DNA of 64,000 nt from Boudabousia tangfeifanii (GCF_001856685.1 NZ_CP017812.1:1922001-1986000); one strand, 5' to 3'. Numbered from the stretch's first letter, positions 8,575 to 17,341 are shown. The notes: a model not told the origin generated them from the sequence alone. Made by a program: numbers and translations.

Positions 8575-9233
8575 TGACTTCTCCAATTTTTAAACGCCAC
8601 ACGGCTCTGGCGGCAGCCGGAGCATGCCTTTTGCTATCCGGTTGCGCCTTTGATGGTACGGTTCAGGTTGGTTCCGACCTGCTACTTTCCGGTAAGTTCG
8701 AGGTCGAGATCAATGCCAAGCAGCTCAGTGAGGCTACGAAACAAGCAGCTACTTGTCAGAACTTTGCCACGAACCTAAACCAGCAGCAAAAAGCCAATCA
8801 GATGCAGCCCTATGGTCGTTTGCAACTGGTTACCAAGAACCAAAAAGAAGATGGCGACAATCTAATCTGCGACTTTGAGTTCAAGGATTGGGATCCCAAC
8901 GCGAACCGTCAGATCCTGCAGAATGTGGGCGACGGGATGCTGTTAAAGACCGAGGATCCGGGCAAGCTGCTAAAGGGCGCGAACTTCGACAAGTTCTCTT
9001 TAACCTTGCAGTTCCCTGGGGAAGTTCGCTTGGCTCCTGGGGGCAAGATTGACGGCAATCAGGTCACTTTCGATAGTGTTGATGCTTTCGCAAACTCACA
9101 CCAGATCATCACTGGCCAGCCGGAAAAATACTCGACTTGGCAGCTACTAACTTACGGTTTGATTGCGCTTGTCGCCGTCGGTGGTGGCATCGCGGTCGCA
9201 CTCGGCCTGCGTCACGGGGTTGTCCCCGAATAA
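8574..9233 (+). CDS. LppM-domain lipoprotein
   Basis: Membrane-attached lipoprotein of the LppM family. The lipobox LLLSGC puts the lipidated Cys at residue 24. The body opens with DGTVQVGSDLLLSGKFEVEINAKQLS and includes the CQNF...LICDFEFKDW pair of cysteines. A C-terminal helix LLTYGLIALVAVGGGIAVALGLR anchors the other end in the membrane, as in mycobacterial LppM. LppM in mycobacteria has been linked to envelope physiology and phagosome interactions; what it does here is unknown. It overlaps the preceding small membrane gene by one base and probably forms a two-gene operon. Confidence 0.8.
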   Translation: MTSPIFKRHTALAAAGACLLLSGCAFDGTVQVGSDLLLSGKFEVEINAKQLSEATKQAATCQNFATNLNQQQKANQMQPYGRLQLVTKNQKEDGDNLICDFEFKDWDPNANRQILQNVGDGMLLKTEDPGKLLKGANFDKFSLTLQFPGEVRLAPGGKIDGNQVTFDSVDAFANSHQIITGQPEKYSTWQLLTYGLIALVAVGGGIAVALGLRHGVVPE

Positions 9234-9274
9234 AAGACGGGCGCTCCCCAATACCACCTCCCACCTCGACCGCT

Positions 9275-9420
9275 ACATAGCACTACCGCCGAGGCAATCT
9301 TGTTACGGGTTCCGCTCCCTTCCATGCTGGGATCGTCTCGTGGATTCTTCCGAAAACGTTCCAAGCAGCTGGGTTGTTGGGGCGGTGACCGGCTCGATTG
9401 CCTCGGCGGCAGTAGCTTAG
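9275..9420. ncRNA. structured element with 18-bp inverted repeat, possible ncRNA
   Basis: ACTACCGCCGAGGCAATC (9282-9299) and its inverted copy GATTGCCTCGGCGGCAGT (9396-9413) match at 17 of 18 positions and enclose about 96 nt. The interior can fold again (CCATGCTG...GGA with TCC...CAGCTGG around 9328-9373). A long closing stem, an internal bubble and an apical stem resemble a small structured RNA of the 6S type; a short MITE-like element is the alternative. It sits between two converging genes, and no protein reading is convincing. Confidence 0.4.
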
Positions 9421-9437
9421 AGTTATTCAGTTTTGCA

Positions 9438-9480
9438 TGATTATCCGCTGTCCCATTTCAGATTGAGGCAGCGGATAATG
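9438..9480. terminator. stem-loop between converging lppM-like and putA genes
   Basis: ATTATCCGCTG and CAGCGGATAAT form an 11-bp stem with a loop of about 20 nt, followed on the plus strand by GTTT. No long T-run on either side, so termination by this hairpin is only a plausible guess. Confidence 0.4.
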
Positions 9481-9487
9481 TTTGACC

Positions 9488-12400
9488 TCAGATTTGTACT
9501 TGGTCGCTAAGCGGGGTGCGGTTACCGAAACGGTGGTTGGTTACCGAAACGGCTTGTTCGTGCACGAATGGCAGGATTTCTACGCGACCGTTAGCGCTGA
9601 CTGGGCCAGCGAAGATGGCGACGTCGATGTGACCGTCGAGTTCCTTGGCCAACTTGGCGCGGTCCCCACCGAGTAGGCGGATGCGGCCATCGTAAGCGAA
9701 GTCGGTGCCACGCATGCGGGCCACGAAATCCTTCTCGTTTTCGACCCGAACTTCCACGCCCTCGGCTTCGATTGCCACCTTGATTGCCTCTGGTAGCGGT
9801 TTCGCCAAGGAAAGTTCCAGTGGGGAGTCGACAAGCAGACCAGCGCCAACTACGCGCACAATCTGAGCGAGGGCACGGTTGGAGGTTTGCGGGTCGAGGG
9901 CGTCCTCGACACGAATCACTACTGGCAGCGGCAAGTAACGCAGGACGTTCTTTTCCGTTGGAATCTGGCTGGGGTCGTGCCCAATGCCAAATTCGGTGCG
10001 GTAGGCCAACTCGTCGAGGGTGAAGCAGTCGCGGAGGAAGCCGCGGGTTTCGTCACCGAGTAGTGGCGATGCGGCCTGCCACAAGCGAGCCAAGACTGGC
10101 TGCTCCAAGTCGCCCTGTACCGGCGGGGTATCGCCCAGTGGTTCGAGGTGTGGCAGATCTTGTGCTTCCCAATCGCCGAGGGCGAAGAGGTAGCTTGGGC
10201 CACCGGCCTTGGTTCCTGAACCGATGGCGGAGCGCTTCCAACCACCGAAGGGCTGACGCTGCACGATAGCACCGGTGATCCCACGGTTAACGTAGAGGTT
10301 GCCGGCGTCAACATTGTTGAGCCAGTAGTTGATTTCTTCAGCGTCGAGGGAGTGCAAACCGGCGGTGAGACCGAACTCGGTGGCGTTCTGCCATTCGATG
10401 GCCTGTTCGAGGGTTTCGGCACGCATGACACCGAGGATGGGGCCGAAGTATTCGGTCAGGTGGTATTCGCTGCCGGGCTCTACCCCAACGCGCACGCCTG
10501 GGGACCAGAGCTTGCCACTTTCATCGAGCTGCTTTGGTTCGACTACCCAGTGCTGGCCTGGCTCAAGCTGGGTGAGGCCACGCAACAACTTGCCGGTTGG
10601 TGCCTTAATGACCGGACCCATTTCGGCGGCAAGATCCCACGGGTAGGAAACATGTAGCGAACGAACCGCGTCGACCAGCTGGCGAGCGAACCGCTTGGAG
10701 GTGCCCACCGAGCCAACCAAGATTACCAAGGAGGCGGCGGAGCACTTCTGGCCGGCGTGACCGAAAGCGGAGTTCACGACGTCCTTAACAGCTAGGTCAA
10801 GGTCAGCGTTCGGGGTGACGATAATGGCGTTCTTACCGGAGGTTTCTGCCAAAATCTGCAGGTCTGGACGCCACGAACGGAATAGTCGGGCGGTGTCAGA
10901 AGAACCGGTGAGGATAACGCGCTCGACGCGGTCGTCAGTCAAGAACTGCTTACCGAGTTCGCGTTCTGCCAGGTTCAATAGTGGGAGCAAGTCCTTGGGG
11001 ACGCCAGCTTCCCACATGAGTTCAGCAATGACGGCACCACAACGACCAGCTTCGCGAGCGGGCTTGAAGGCGGCGGCCGAACCAGCAGCTAGTGCAGCCA
11101 AAATACCACCGGCTGGAATAGCTAGCGGGAAGTTCCACGGCGGCACAATCGCAGTGATTTTCGCCGGCTTGAACTTGACGCCTGGCAGGGATTCAAGGGT
11201 CTTGGCCGAGGCCGCATAGTACTTGGCGAAGTCGATTGCTTCCGATACTTCGACGTCTGCCTGGTCAATGGTCTTGCCGCATTCGGCACCAGCTACCTCA
11301 ATAAGTTCACTGCGGTGCGCTTCTAGGTTTTCCGCCACGCGCAAGAGCACTTCGGCGCGTTCGGTAGCCGAACGCTGGGCCCATGCGACCTGGGCGGCAC
11401 CTGCGGCAGAGAGAATCCGATCGAGCTTGGCTTCGTCTGGAACGATGGCGTCCTTCCAGCCCTTGACGCCAATCTGCGAGATTTCGAACTTGGCGGCAAT
11501 CTGACGTGCCCACTCGAGGTTCTTGGCGAGCGCCGGGTCAGAATCTGCGGTGTTGGCGAACGGGGTGTTCGGGTCGACTTCGCGTTCGTCGGCCTTAACC
11601 GACTTGCCGGCCTCGGCCTCGTCCAAACGGTCCTGGGAGCGGTGACGACGCACGAACGGTTCGTTCACGAGTTCCAGAGCGGTCTGGAAACGGTTCATTT
11701 CGAGTTCGAAGGCGGCCTCATTGTCAGCCAAGTCGAAAACGTTCGACATGAAGTTTTCTGGGGCCGCATTTTCTTCGAGGCGGCGAACCAGGTAGCTGAT
11801 GGCAACGTCGTATTCTTCTGGGCGTACCACTGGCACGTAAAGGAGCAACTTGCCTACCTCAGCGCGAACTGCAGCAGCTTGTGCGGTGGCCATACCAGCC
11901 AACATTTCTAGTTCGACGAGGTCGGTAACGCCGCGCTTCTTGGCCATTTCCCAAGCAAAAGCAACGGTGAATAGGTTGTGTCCGGCCACGCCTAGGCGAA
12001 TGTTTTCGAGGTGTTCTGGGGTCATGGACCAAGAAAGGAGACGCATGTAGTTGGCGTCGGTCGCTTCCTTGGAGGGGCACACGGTTAGTGGCCAGTCGTG
12101 GCTCTGTGCCTCGACGCGTTCCATGGCTAGGTTGGCGCCCTTTACCACGCGCACCTTGATGCGGGCACCGCCGCGAGCACGACGAGCAGCCGCCCATTCT
12201 TGCAGATCCTTCATGGCGGCCAAAGCGTCAGGCAGGTAGGCCTGGAGCACGATGCCGGCTTCAAGGTCAAGCAGTTCTTCGCGATCCAACAAACGCTTGA
12301 ATACTGCGATGGTCAATTCCAGGTCGCGATATTCTTCCATGTCCAAGTTGATGAACTTCTTGGGGGTGCAAGATGCCGCGTACTGGTAAAGCGGGAGTAG

Positions 12401-13042
12401 CTTTTCGACTGCGGAATCCACGGTCTGGTCAAAGGCCCAAGCGTTGTGCGGGCCGGTGACTGCACTGACCTTGAGGGAAACGTAGTCAATGTCGTCGCGT
12501 TCGAGTAGGCGCTGGGTTTCCGACAGGCGCTTATCGGCTTCACGATCGCCGAGGACGGCCTCGCCAAGCAGGTTCACATTCAGACGCGAACCGCCGCTCT
12601 TGAGGCGAGCAATGGCTGGTCCTAGCTTGTCTGGGGTCACGTCAACGACTAGGTCGCCAACGAGCTCTCTAAAGACGCGACGAGCGGTTGGCAATGCCAC
12701 GGATGGCACTAGTGGGGCTACCATGCCGCCGAAGCGGGCAGGGTTACGCAGGTACCAAGGAAGGAACTTGGGGTTCTGCTTGCCCAAGGTGGCCAGGTTC
12801 TTGGTGGCAATCTTGGGATCTTCTGGACGGATAACCTGGTCCACGAAGGCCACCGTGTAGTCCAAACCAGCAGGATCTTTTAGCACGTCAGAGAGCAGCT
12901 GGGCAGCGCGGTCTGTCGGATAGTTAGTGGATGCCCGAACCCAACGCTGAGCAGTTTCGCAGGCGGCTTCACCGATTGCGTACAACTCTTCCTTAGATGC
13001 AGTTTCCTTAGGGTCAACTGCGACTGGCTTAGGATCGCCCAT
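9488..13042 (-). CDS. putA: bifunctional proline dehydrogenase / P5C dehydrogenase (PutA type)
   Basis: Oxidises proline to glutamate in two steps within one 1184-residue chain. The N-terminal FAD-dependent proline dehydrogenase barrel (about residues 20-460) includes YVSLKVSAV, INLDMEEYRDLELT, QAYLPDA and RVVKGANL. The NAD-dependent aldehyde dehydrogenase domain (about 520-990) has the PWNFPLAIPAGG cofactor motif, the ETSGKN glutamate near residue 732 and the nucleophile in GQKCSAAS at about residue 767. A further 190-residue C-terminal region follows. There is no N-terminal ribbon-helix-helix domain, so unlike E. coli PutA it cannot repress its own gene. AGGGAG precedes the ATG, and a palindrome at 13063-13086 is a likely operator. 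Confidence 0.95.
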   Translation of the reverse strand: MGDPKPVAVDPKETASKEELYAIGEAACETAQRWVRASTNYPTDRAAQLLSDVLKDPAGLDYTVAFVDQVIRPEDPKIATKNLATLGKQNPKFLPWYLRNPARFGGMVAPLVPSVALPTARRVFRELVGDLVVDVTPDKLGPAIARLKSGGSRLNVNLLGEAVLGDREADKRLSETQRLLERDDIDYVSLKVSAVTGPHNAWAFDQTVDSAVEKLLPLYQYAASCTPKKFINLDMEEYRDLELTIAVFKRLLDREELLDLEAGIVLQAYLPDALAAMKDLQEWAAARRARGGARIKVRVVKGANLAMERVEAQSHDWPLTVCPSKEATDANYMRLLSWSMTPEHLENIRLGVAGHNLFTVAFAWEMAKKRGVTDLVELEMLAGMATAQAAAVRAEVGKLLLYVPVVRPEEYDVAISYLVRRLEENAAPENFMSNVFDLADNEAAFELEMNRFQTALELVNEPFVRRHRSQDRLDEAEAGKSVKADEREVDPNTPFANTADSDPALAKNLEWARQIAAKFEISQIGVKGWKDAIVPDEAKLDRILSAAGAAQVAWAQRSATERAEVLLRVAENLEAHRSELIEVAGAECGKTIDQADVEVSEAIDFAKYYAASAKTLESLPGVKFKPAKITAIVPPWNFPLAIPAGGILAALAAGSAAAFKPAREAGRCGAVIAELMWEAGVPKDLLPLLNLAERELGKQFLTDDRVERVILTGSSDTARLFRSWRPDLQILAETSGKNAIIVTPNADLDLAVKDVVNSAFGHAGQKCSAASLVILVGSVGTSKRFARQLVDAVRSLHVSYPWDLAAEMGPVIKAPTGKLLRGLTQLEPGQHWVVEPKQLDESGKLWSPGVRVGVEPGSEYHLTEYFGPILGVMRAETLEQAIEWQNATEFGLTAGLHSLDAEEINYWLNNVDAGNLYVNRGITGAIVQRQPFGGWKRSAIGSGTKAGGPSYLFALGDWEAQDLPHLEPLGDTPPVQGDLEQPVLARLWQAASPLLGDETRGFLRDCFTLDELAYRTEFGIGHDPSQIPTEKNVLRYLPLPVVIRVEDALDPQTSNRALAQIVRVVGAGLLVDSPLELSLAKPLPEAIKVAIEAEGVEVRVENEKDFVARMRGTDFAYDGRIRLLGGDRAKLAKELDGHIDVAIFAGPVSANGRVEILPFVHEQAVSVTNHRFGNRTPLSDQVQI

Positions 13043-13062
13043 TTTGCTTCTCCCTCTACTTA

Positions 13063-13086
13063 CGAGAAAAAATGTATATTTTCTCG
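13063..13086. promoter_or_regulatory. perfect inverted repeat upstream of putA, operator candidate
   Basis: CGAGAAAA and TTTTCTCG are perfect 8-bp arms around an 8-bp A/T-rich centre, 21-44 bp before the putA start codon. The location at or just after the probable promoter fits a repressor site. The binding protein is unknown. Confidence 0.5.
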
Positions 13087-13137
13087 GATATTAGCATAAG
13101 TTGACGAATTTGAAACCAAATCTGGATAGACTGATTG

Positions 13138-13165
13138 CACACACTTTAAAGTTTGTGTGTTTTTT
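13138..13165 (+). terminator. orphan plus-strand terminator
   Basis: CACACA/TGTGTG stem around a CTTTAAAGTT centre, followed on the plus strand by TTTTTT and a second T-run. Both flanking genes (putA, rlmB) run leftward, so no annotated transcript would use it. Confidence 0.5.
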
Positions 13166-13217
13166 GCAATTTTTTACCCGTCATTGGGTCCTAAGCCCTA
13201 TTCTAGCGCGCTTCAGG

Positions 13218-14198
13218 TCAGTTTTCGTCCCTTATTTGCGATACTTCATAAAGTGCGATCCCTGTGGCTACTGCCGCATTCAAAGATTCGACACTGTCGC
13301 TAATTGGGATAGACGCAACTTGGTCGCAGTGTTCGCGTACGAGGCGGGACAAACCGGCCCCTTCAGCGCCAGTTACTAGCACCATCGGTTCGGTTGCTAG
13401 CCCCAGCCCGCGGATGGAGGTGTCTCCCCCACCGTCAAGGCCGACAACGAAGCAGCCGGCGTCCTTGCAGTCTTGGAGGGCGCGAGCCATATTGGGCACT
13501 TGGGCAACTGGCACACGGGCGGCGGCACCAGCCGAAACCTTCCACACGGTGGCGTTAACGCCGGCTGCACGACGGGTACCAATAATGACCCCGTCGGCTC
13601 CGAAGGCACCAGCGCTTCGCAGGACTGCACCGAGGTTGTGCGGGTCGGTCACTGAGTCGAGGGCGACGAATAGTGGGGCGCGACCGGCATCAGCAGCTTT
13701 ATCTAGCAGATCGCCTAGTTCGGCGTATTCGTAGGCGGGCACTTCAACTCCGACGCCCTGGTGGACGGCACCTTCAGTGGCGCGGTCTAGGTCGGTCTTG
13801 GAAACTTCCACAATCGGGGCACCTAGCGCGGTGGCGGTACGAACGACTAGTTCCACGCGATCGTCTGAGAGGCCACCAGCAAGGAACACTCGCTTAATGG
13901 GCACACCGGCGCGGACGGCCTCGGCAACAGGGTTACGACCAACGATTAGTTCGGCGTCAGGGCCAACCTTGACTGGGTTGCGCTTGGCTGCTGCCGCGGA
14001 CTGTTGAGCACGGGCGGTTTCGACGCGTTCACGCGCAACCTTGCGTTTGTGGGCGGGATGCCATTTGCGATCTTCAGCTTTCGGGGTGGGGCCCTTGCCT
14101 GCTAGAGCTTTGCGACCGTGACCACCGGTACCTTTGTGTGCACCTTTTTTGGAGCCTTCTTTGCGGACAGCGCCGGGACGACGAGAATTTCCTGCCAT
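13218..14198 (-). CDS. rlmB: 23S rRNA (guanosine-2'-O)-methyltransferase RlmB
   Basis: SpoU/TrmH-family SAM-dependent methyltransferase that modifies 23S rRNA G2251. A basic, Lys/Gly-rich N-terminal extension of about 90 residues precedes the substrate-binding domain, which starts at ELIVGRNPVAEAVRAG. The catalytic domain has the knotted-fold motifs LDSVTDPHNLGAVLRSAGAFGADGVI, LVTGAEGAGLSRLV and IPISDSVESLNAAVATGIALYE. ATG 14198 follows AAGAGG. In actinobacteria this gene usually follows cysS; here the two lie about 5.4 kb apart with a two-component system and other genes between them, indicating a local rearrangement. Confidence 0.95.
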   Translation of the reverse strand: MAGNSRRPGAVRKEGSKKGAHKGTGGHGRKALAGKGPTPKAEDRKWHPAHKRKVARERVETARAQQSAAAAKRNPVKVGPDAELIVGRNPVAEAVRAGVPIKRVFLAGGLSDDRVELVVRTATALGAPIVEVSKTDLDRATEGAVHQGVGVEVPAYEYAELGDLLDKAADAGRAPLFVALDSVTDPHNLGAVLRSAGAFGADGVIIGTRRAAGVNATVWKVSAGAAARVPVAQVPNMARALQDCKDAGCFVVGLDGGGDTSIRGLGLATEPMVLVTGAEGAGLSRLVREHCDQVASIPISDSVESLNAAVATGIALYEVSQIRDEN

Positions 14199-14393
14199 GA
14201 TTATGCCTCTTTTGTTTGAAACGTTTCTGTTCGTATTATACGGTCTGGCCGACTTTTCTAACCGAGGGCGGACGTGAGACTTGGCACCGCTGACCCTTGC
14301 CGCGGGCGTCCTCGGCCTGCAAACTACCTGCCGCGGTGAAGGCGATGGCAAAAGTGAAGCCAAGGCAGGGGGGCATTGGGCGTTTTCATGCGC

Positions 14394-14420
14394 TCACAGG
14401 AAATTCACAGCTTTTTGACA
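14394..14420 (+). promoter_or_regulatory. direct repeats and -35 of the two-component operon
   Basis: TCACAG occurs at 14394 and again at 14405, exactly 11 bp (one helical turn) apart, followed by a consensus -35 TTGACA at 14415-14420. This is the usual geometry of an OmpR-family activator site, so autoregulation by the response regulator encoded just downstream is likely. The -10 is not clear. Confidence 0.45.
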
Positions 14421-14455
14421 GGTTGGGGCAACTTCCGTGTGGTTGAATCTGTTTT

Positions 14456-15172
14456 ATGGTTGAAAACTTTGCTCCGGTCCCACATATTTTGGTGGTTGAT
14501 GATGAACCGATGTTGGCAAACTTGTTGTCGTCGGCTTTGAAGTATGAGGGCTGGGAGGTTTCGACTGCCGGTACTGGCAATAAGGCCATCAAGTTGGCTC
14601 ATGATTTAAAGCCTGACGTGATTTTATTGGATATCGGTTTGCCAGACATGGACGGTTTCACGGTTTTGTCTCGGGTGCGAGCGTCGAATCCGACTGTGCC
14701 GGTGCTGTTTTTGACGGCCCGTGATGCTTTGGAGGATCGGGTTAAGGGCTTGAATGCGGGCGGCGATGACTATGTCACCAAACCTTTTGATTTGGAAGAG
14801 GTAGTAGCTCGCATCCAGGTGTTGTTGCGGCGCGGTGGCGCCCTCGTCCCACAAAAAACTAACCTGCTGGAAGTGGGCGATCTGGTGTTGAATCTGGATT
14901 CGCGGGAGGTTTCTCGAGCGGGCGAGGCGATCACTTTGACTGCCACAGAGTTTGATTTATTGCAGTATTTGGCGCTCAATGCGGGGCGCGTCATTTCGAA
15001 GAGCCAGATTTTGGACCATGTCTGGAATTATGGTTTTGATGGCAAGGCGAACATTGTGGAACTGTATGTTTCGTACTTGCGTCGCAAGATTGATAAGGGG
15101 CGCACTCCCATGTTGCAGACGGTTCGCGGGGTGGGCTACATGTTGAAGCCGGCCGAGGGCGAGGGCGCATGA
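14456..15172 (+). CDS. OmpR-family response regulator
   Basis: DNA-binding response regulator of a two-component system. The receiver domain (residues 9-122) has the acidic pair D15/D16, phosphoacceptor D59 in ILLDIGLPDMDGF, the conserved Thr in VLFLTARD and Lys in YVTKPFDLEEV. The C-terminal winged helix (about 138-236) contains EFDLLQYLALNAGRVISKSQILDHVW and YVSYLRRKID, ending in VRGVGYML. Overall it resembles the MprA/TcrA/TrcR group of actinobacteria. The stop overlaps the histidine kinase start by 4 bp (ATGA). Direct repeats before the promoter suggest it binds its own upstream region. Confidence 0.93.
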   Translation: MVENFAPVPHILVVDDEPMLANLLSSALKYEGWEVSTAGTGNKAIKLAHDLKPDVILLDIGLPDMDGFTVLSRVRASNPTVPVLFLTARDALEDRVKGLNAGGDDYVTKPFDLEEVVARIQVLLRRGGALVPQKTNLLEVGDLVLNLDSREVSRAGEAITLTATEFDLLQYLALNAGRVISKSQILDHVWNYGFDGKANIVELYVSYLRRKIDKGRTPMLQTVRGVGYMLKPAEGEGA

Positions 15173-16875
15173 GCCGCTTTTTGGGTCGCTCGCGCAAAGC
15201 GGCCGGCGGTGTTTTAGACCCAGCAGCAACCGGCGACAACGTGGACCGAGGGCGTACTTGGGGGCTAACGGGTCGCCCGTGGACTTTGCGTCGCAAACTG
15301 GTTTGGGCACAAACGGCCCTAGTGGTTTTACTGGTGTCACTATTGGCTTTCACGGCGACTTTGTTGTTGCAGCGTTCGATGGTGGCTCAGGTCGATACGC
15401 AGTTGCGGACGGCGCAGTCGCGAGCGGCAGCCTACGAGCCACAGCTACGTTTTGTCCCTCAGGCACAGTCGAATCCGTCTTCCCCCTCCAAACCGTTACC
15501 GCCTAGCGAACTGGAGGATAGTCGGCCTGGCAGTAAACAGTTCGACCCGAAACGGTCGGGCAAGCATGACGATTTGGCTGGTCGGGTGCCTGATGGTTTA
15601 GGCGCTCCTGGTCAGCGCACGGGCACTTTGTTGGTTTCGGTGCAGTCGGGTGTGGTGAAGGCTGGGGTAATTACCGAGCAGGGTACTTTCCGCCAGTTGG
15701 ATGCGGCCCAGACTAATGCGCTGACAGCCTTGTCGGTTTCGCGCGAGCCACAGACGGTTCACATTCCTCGCCTGGGCCCGTACCGAGTGTTAGTTTCTGC
15801 GGTTTCAATGCCGGCCGACACCAGTAAAAATCAGACAGTGTCTACTGGTCGTTTTGTTACGGGTCTTTCTTTGGAACCGACTTTTGAATTGCGACGCCAG
15901 TTTTGGTATTTCGAGTTGGCTCTTGTGCTGTTGGGTGCTTTGCTGGCGGTGTTGGCGAGTCGTTTTTTGGTTTCGCGGACTTTGCGTCCTTTAGATGAGG
16001 TGGCGCAGGTGGCACAGGCAGCAGCCCAGGTTCCCATGTCTGAGGGCAAGGTGGAGATTGGCGTGCGCGCCCCGGTTTCCGATCCGCGAACTGAAGTGGG
16101 TCAGGTCGGGGAGTCTCTAAATACTTTGATTGGCCATGTGGAAACTTCTTTGGCTGCGCGTTCTGCTTCGGAGCAGCGTTTGCGGGAGTTCGTTGCGGAT
16201 GCGTCTCATGAGCTGCGCACTCCGCTAGCTTCCATTAGTGGTTACACCCAGTTGGCACGTCGTTACGAGGCTGAGTTACCGGCTGAGGTGGCCGGTCATT
16301 TGGAGCGGGTGGCGGCACAGTCTGCGCGGATGACGCGTTTGGTGGAGCAGCTTTTGTTGTTGGCTCGCCTGGATGCGGGTCGCGAGTTGTCGTTGGCCGA
16401 GGTCGATTTGGCGGGTTTGGCGATGGACGCGGTAGCGGACGCGCAGGCAGCGGGCCCTGACCATGAGTGGTCCTTTGATTTGGAGCTGCCTGAGGGTGGC
16501 GAAAACGATGAGGAACTGGCTTTGCCACTGGTTTTGGGGGATGCGGATAAGCTTTCGCAGGTGTTGATGAACTTGTTGGGTAACGCTCGGGCACACACCC
16601 CGGCGGGTACCGAAGTGAAGGTGCTGGTGCGTCCTCGGCCTGGGGCGTGGCAGGTGCTGGTGAGCGATAACGGTCCGGGGATTGACCCGAGCGAACTAGA
16701 CCAGATTTTTGAGCGTTTTGCGCGTTCGGATGATGATGCGAAGCGCGTTGAGGGGCATTCTGGTTTGGGTTTGTCGATCAGCCGGGCGATTGCCCGGGCT
16801 CATCAGGGTGACTTGACAGTGGAATCAGAACCCGGCTACACTGTTTTTACCTTAACTTTATTTTCCTTAATTTAG
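15169..16875 (+). CDS. sensor histidine kinase
   Basis: Membrane sensor kinase, partner of the preceding regulator. A cytosolic N-terminal tail of about 45 residues is followed by a first span at about 47-67, an extracytoplasmic sensor region of about 175 residues, a second span at about 245-268, a HAMP linker and the HisKA dimerisation domain with DASHELRTPLAS (phosphorylated His347). The HATPase domain carries the N-box LMNLLGNARAHTP, G1 VSDNGPGI, F-box IFERFARSD and G2 HSGLGLSIS. The sensor domain is Pro/Ser/Lys-rich and matches no input domain I know. Similar to MprB/TrcS/TcrY kinases; signal unknown. Confidence 0.93.
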   Translation: MSRFLGRSRKAAGGVLDPAATGDNVDRGRTWGLTGRPWTLRRKLVWAQTALVVLLVSLLAFTATLLLQRSMVAQVDTQLRTAQSRAAAYEPQLRFVPQAQSNPSSPSKPLPPSELEDSRPGSKQFDPKRSGKHDDLAGRVPDGLGAPGQRTGTLLVSVQSGVVKAGVITEQGTFRQLDAAQTNALTALSVSREPQTVHIPRLGPYRVLVSAVSMPADTSKNQTVSTGRFVTGLSLEPTFELRRQFWYFELALVLLGALLAVLASRFLVSRTLRPLDEVAQVAQAAAQVPMSEGKVEIGVRAPVSDPRTEVGQVGESLNTLIGHVETSLAARSASEQRLREFVADASHELRTPLASISGYTQLARRYEAELPAEVAGHLERVAAQSARMTRLVEQLLLLARLDAGRELSLAEVDLAGLAMDAVADAQAAGPDHEWSFDLELPEGGENDEELALPLVLGDADKLSQVLMNLLGNARAHTPAGTEVKVLVRPRPGAWQVLVSDNGPGIDPSELDQIFERFARSDDDAKRVEGHSGLGLSISRAIARAHQGDLTVESEPGYTVFTLTLFSLI

Positions 16876-16915
16876 CTTTGCTTACTGTTTAGGCAAAGCA
16901 GGAAGGGGAGTTGCC

Positions 16916-17239
16916 GTGTGTGCTAAGAATTCTTGCTGGCGTTTAGTTGCTTTGGCGGCGTTTACTCTGGTCTGGTTTTTTGCCCAGTTCTTTGGGTTTA
17001 ATGCTCAGTGGGCGCCTGCTTGGTGGCTTGCTTCAGTTTGGTTGGGGCTCATTTTGGCTGTGCTTAATCTGGCGTTTTACGCGGTCGAGGTTTATAAACG
17101 TCACCAAGCTAAAAAACTCACGCCGGGTCAAGTGGGATACGTTTTCCTCTACGTGTTAATCGACCTGGCCATAGTTGCCTTTTTCTTGGCATTTTTGTTC
17201 GTTGACACGTTAATGAAGTTGCCCCCAGTAACCGGCTGA
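16916..17239 (+). CDS. small three-span membrane protein, unknown
   Basis: A 107-residue protein with three hydrophobic segments: LVALAAFTLVWFFAQFFGF, LASVWLGLILAVLNLAFYAV and VFLYVLIDLAIVAFFLAFLFV. A short basic loop, KRHQAKK, lies between the second and third. GTG start with AAGGGGAG upstream. It lies 40 nt after the kinase gene with a small hairpin (GCTTTGC/GCAAAGC) between, so it is probably transcribed with the two-component system. It could be an accessory modulator, but no family is recognised. Confidence 0.65.
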   Translation: MCAKNSCWRLVALAAFTLVWFFAQFFGFNAQWAPAWWLASVWLGLILAVLNLAFYAVEVYKRHQAKKLTPGQVGYVFLYVLIDLAIVAFFLAFLFVDTLMKLPPVTG

Positions 17240-17265
17240 ACCGCTAACAGTCTATTTGTTGGCGG

Positions 17266-17341
17266 GGTGTCTGTTAACGGGGTGCCTGCTAGTAGCTGGA
17301 GGTGTCTGTTAACGGGGTACCTGCTAGTAACTGGAGGTGTC
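17266..17341. repeat. 35-bp tandem repeat duplicating a gene's 3' end
   Basis: Two copies of a 35-bp unit (17266-17300 and 17301-17335) differ at two positions, and a third partial copy GGTGTC follows. On the minus strand each unit contains the codons for Asp-Thr-Ser-Ser-Tyr-stop, so the repeat is a duplicated end of the phosphatase gene. Only the copy at 17324-17341 is in use; the other lies after the stop. Confidence 0.85.

Noticed and set aside
9163-9420. 85-codon plus-strand ORF running through the inverted-repeat element
   Set aside because: It starts inside the LppM-type gene in another frame, has no ribosome site and its codons follow the repeat structure, not a protein.
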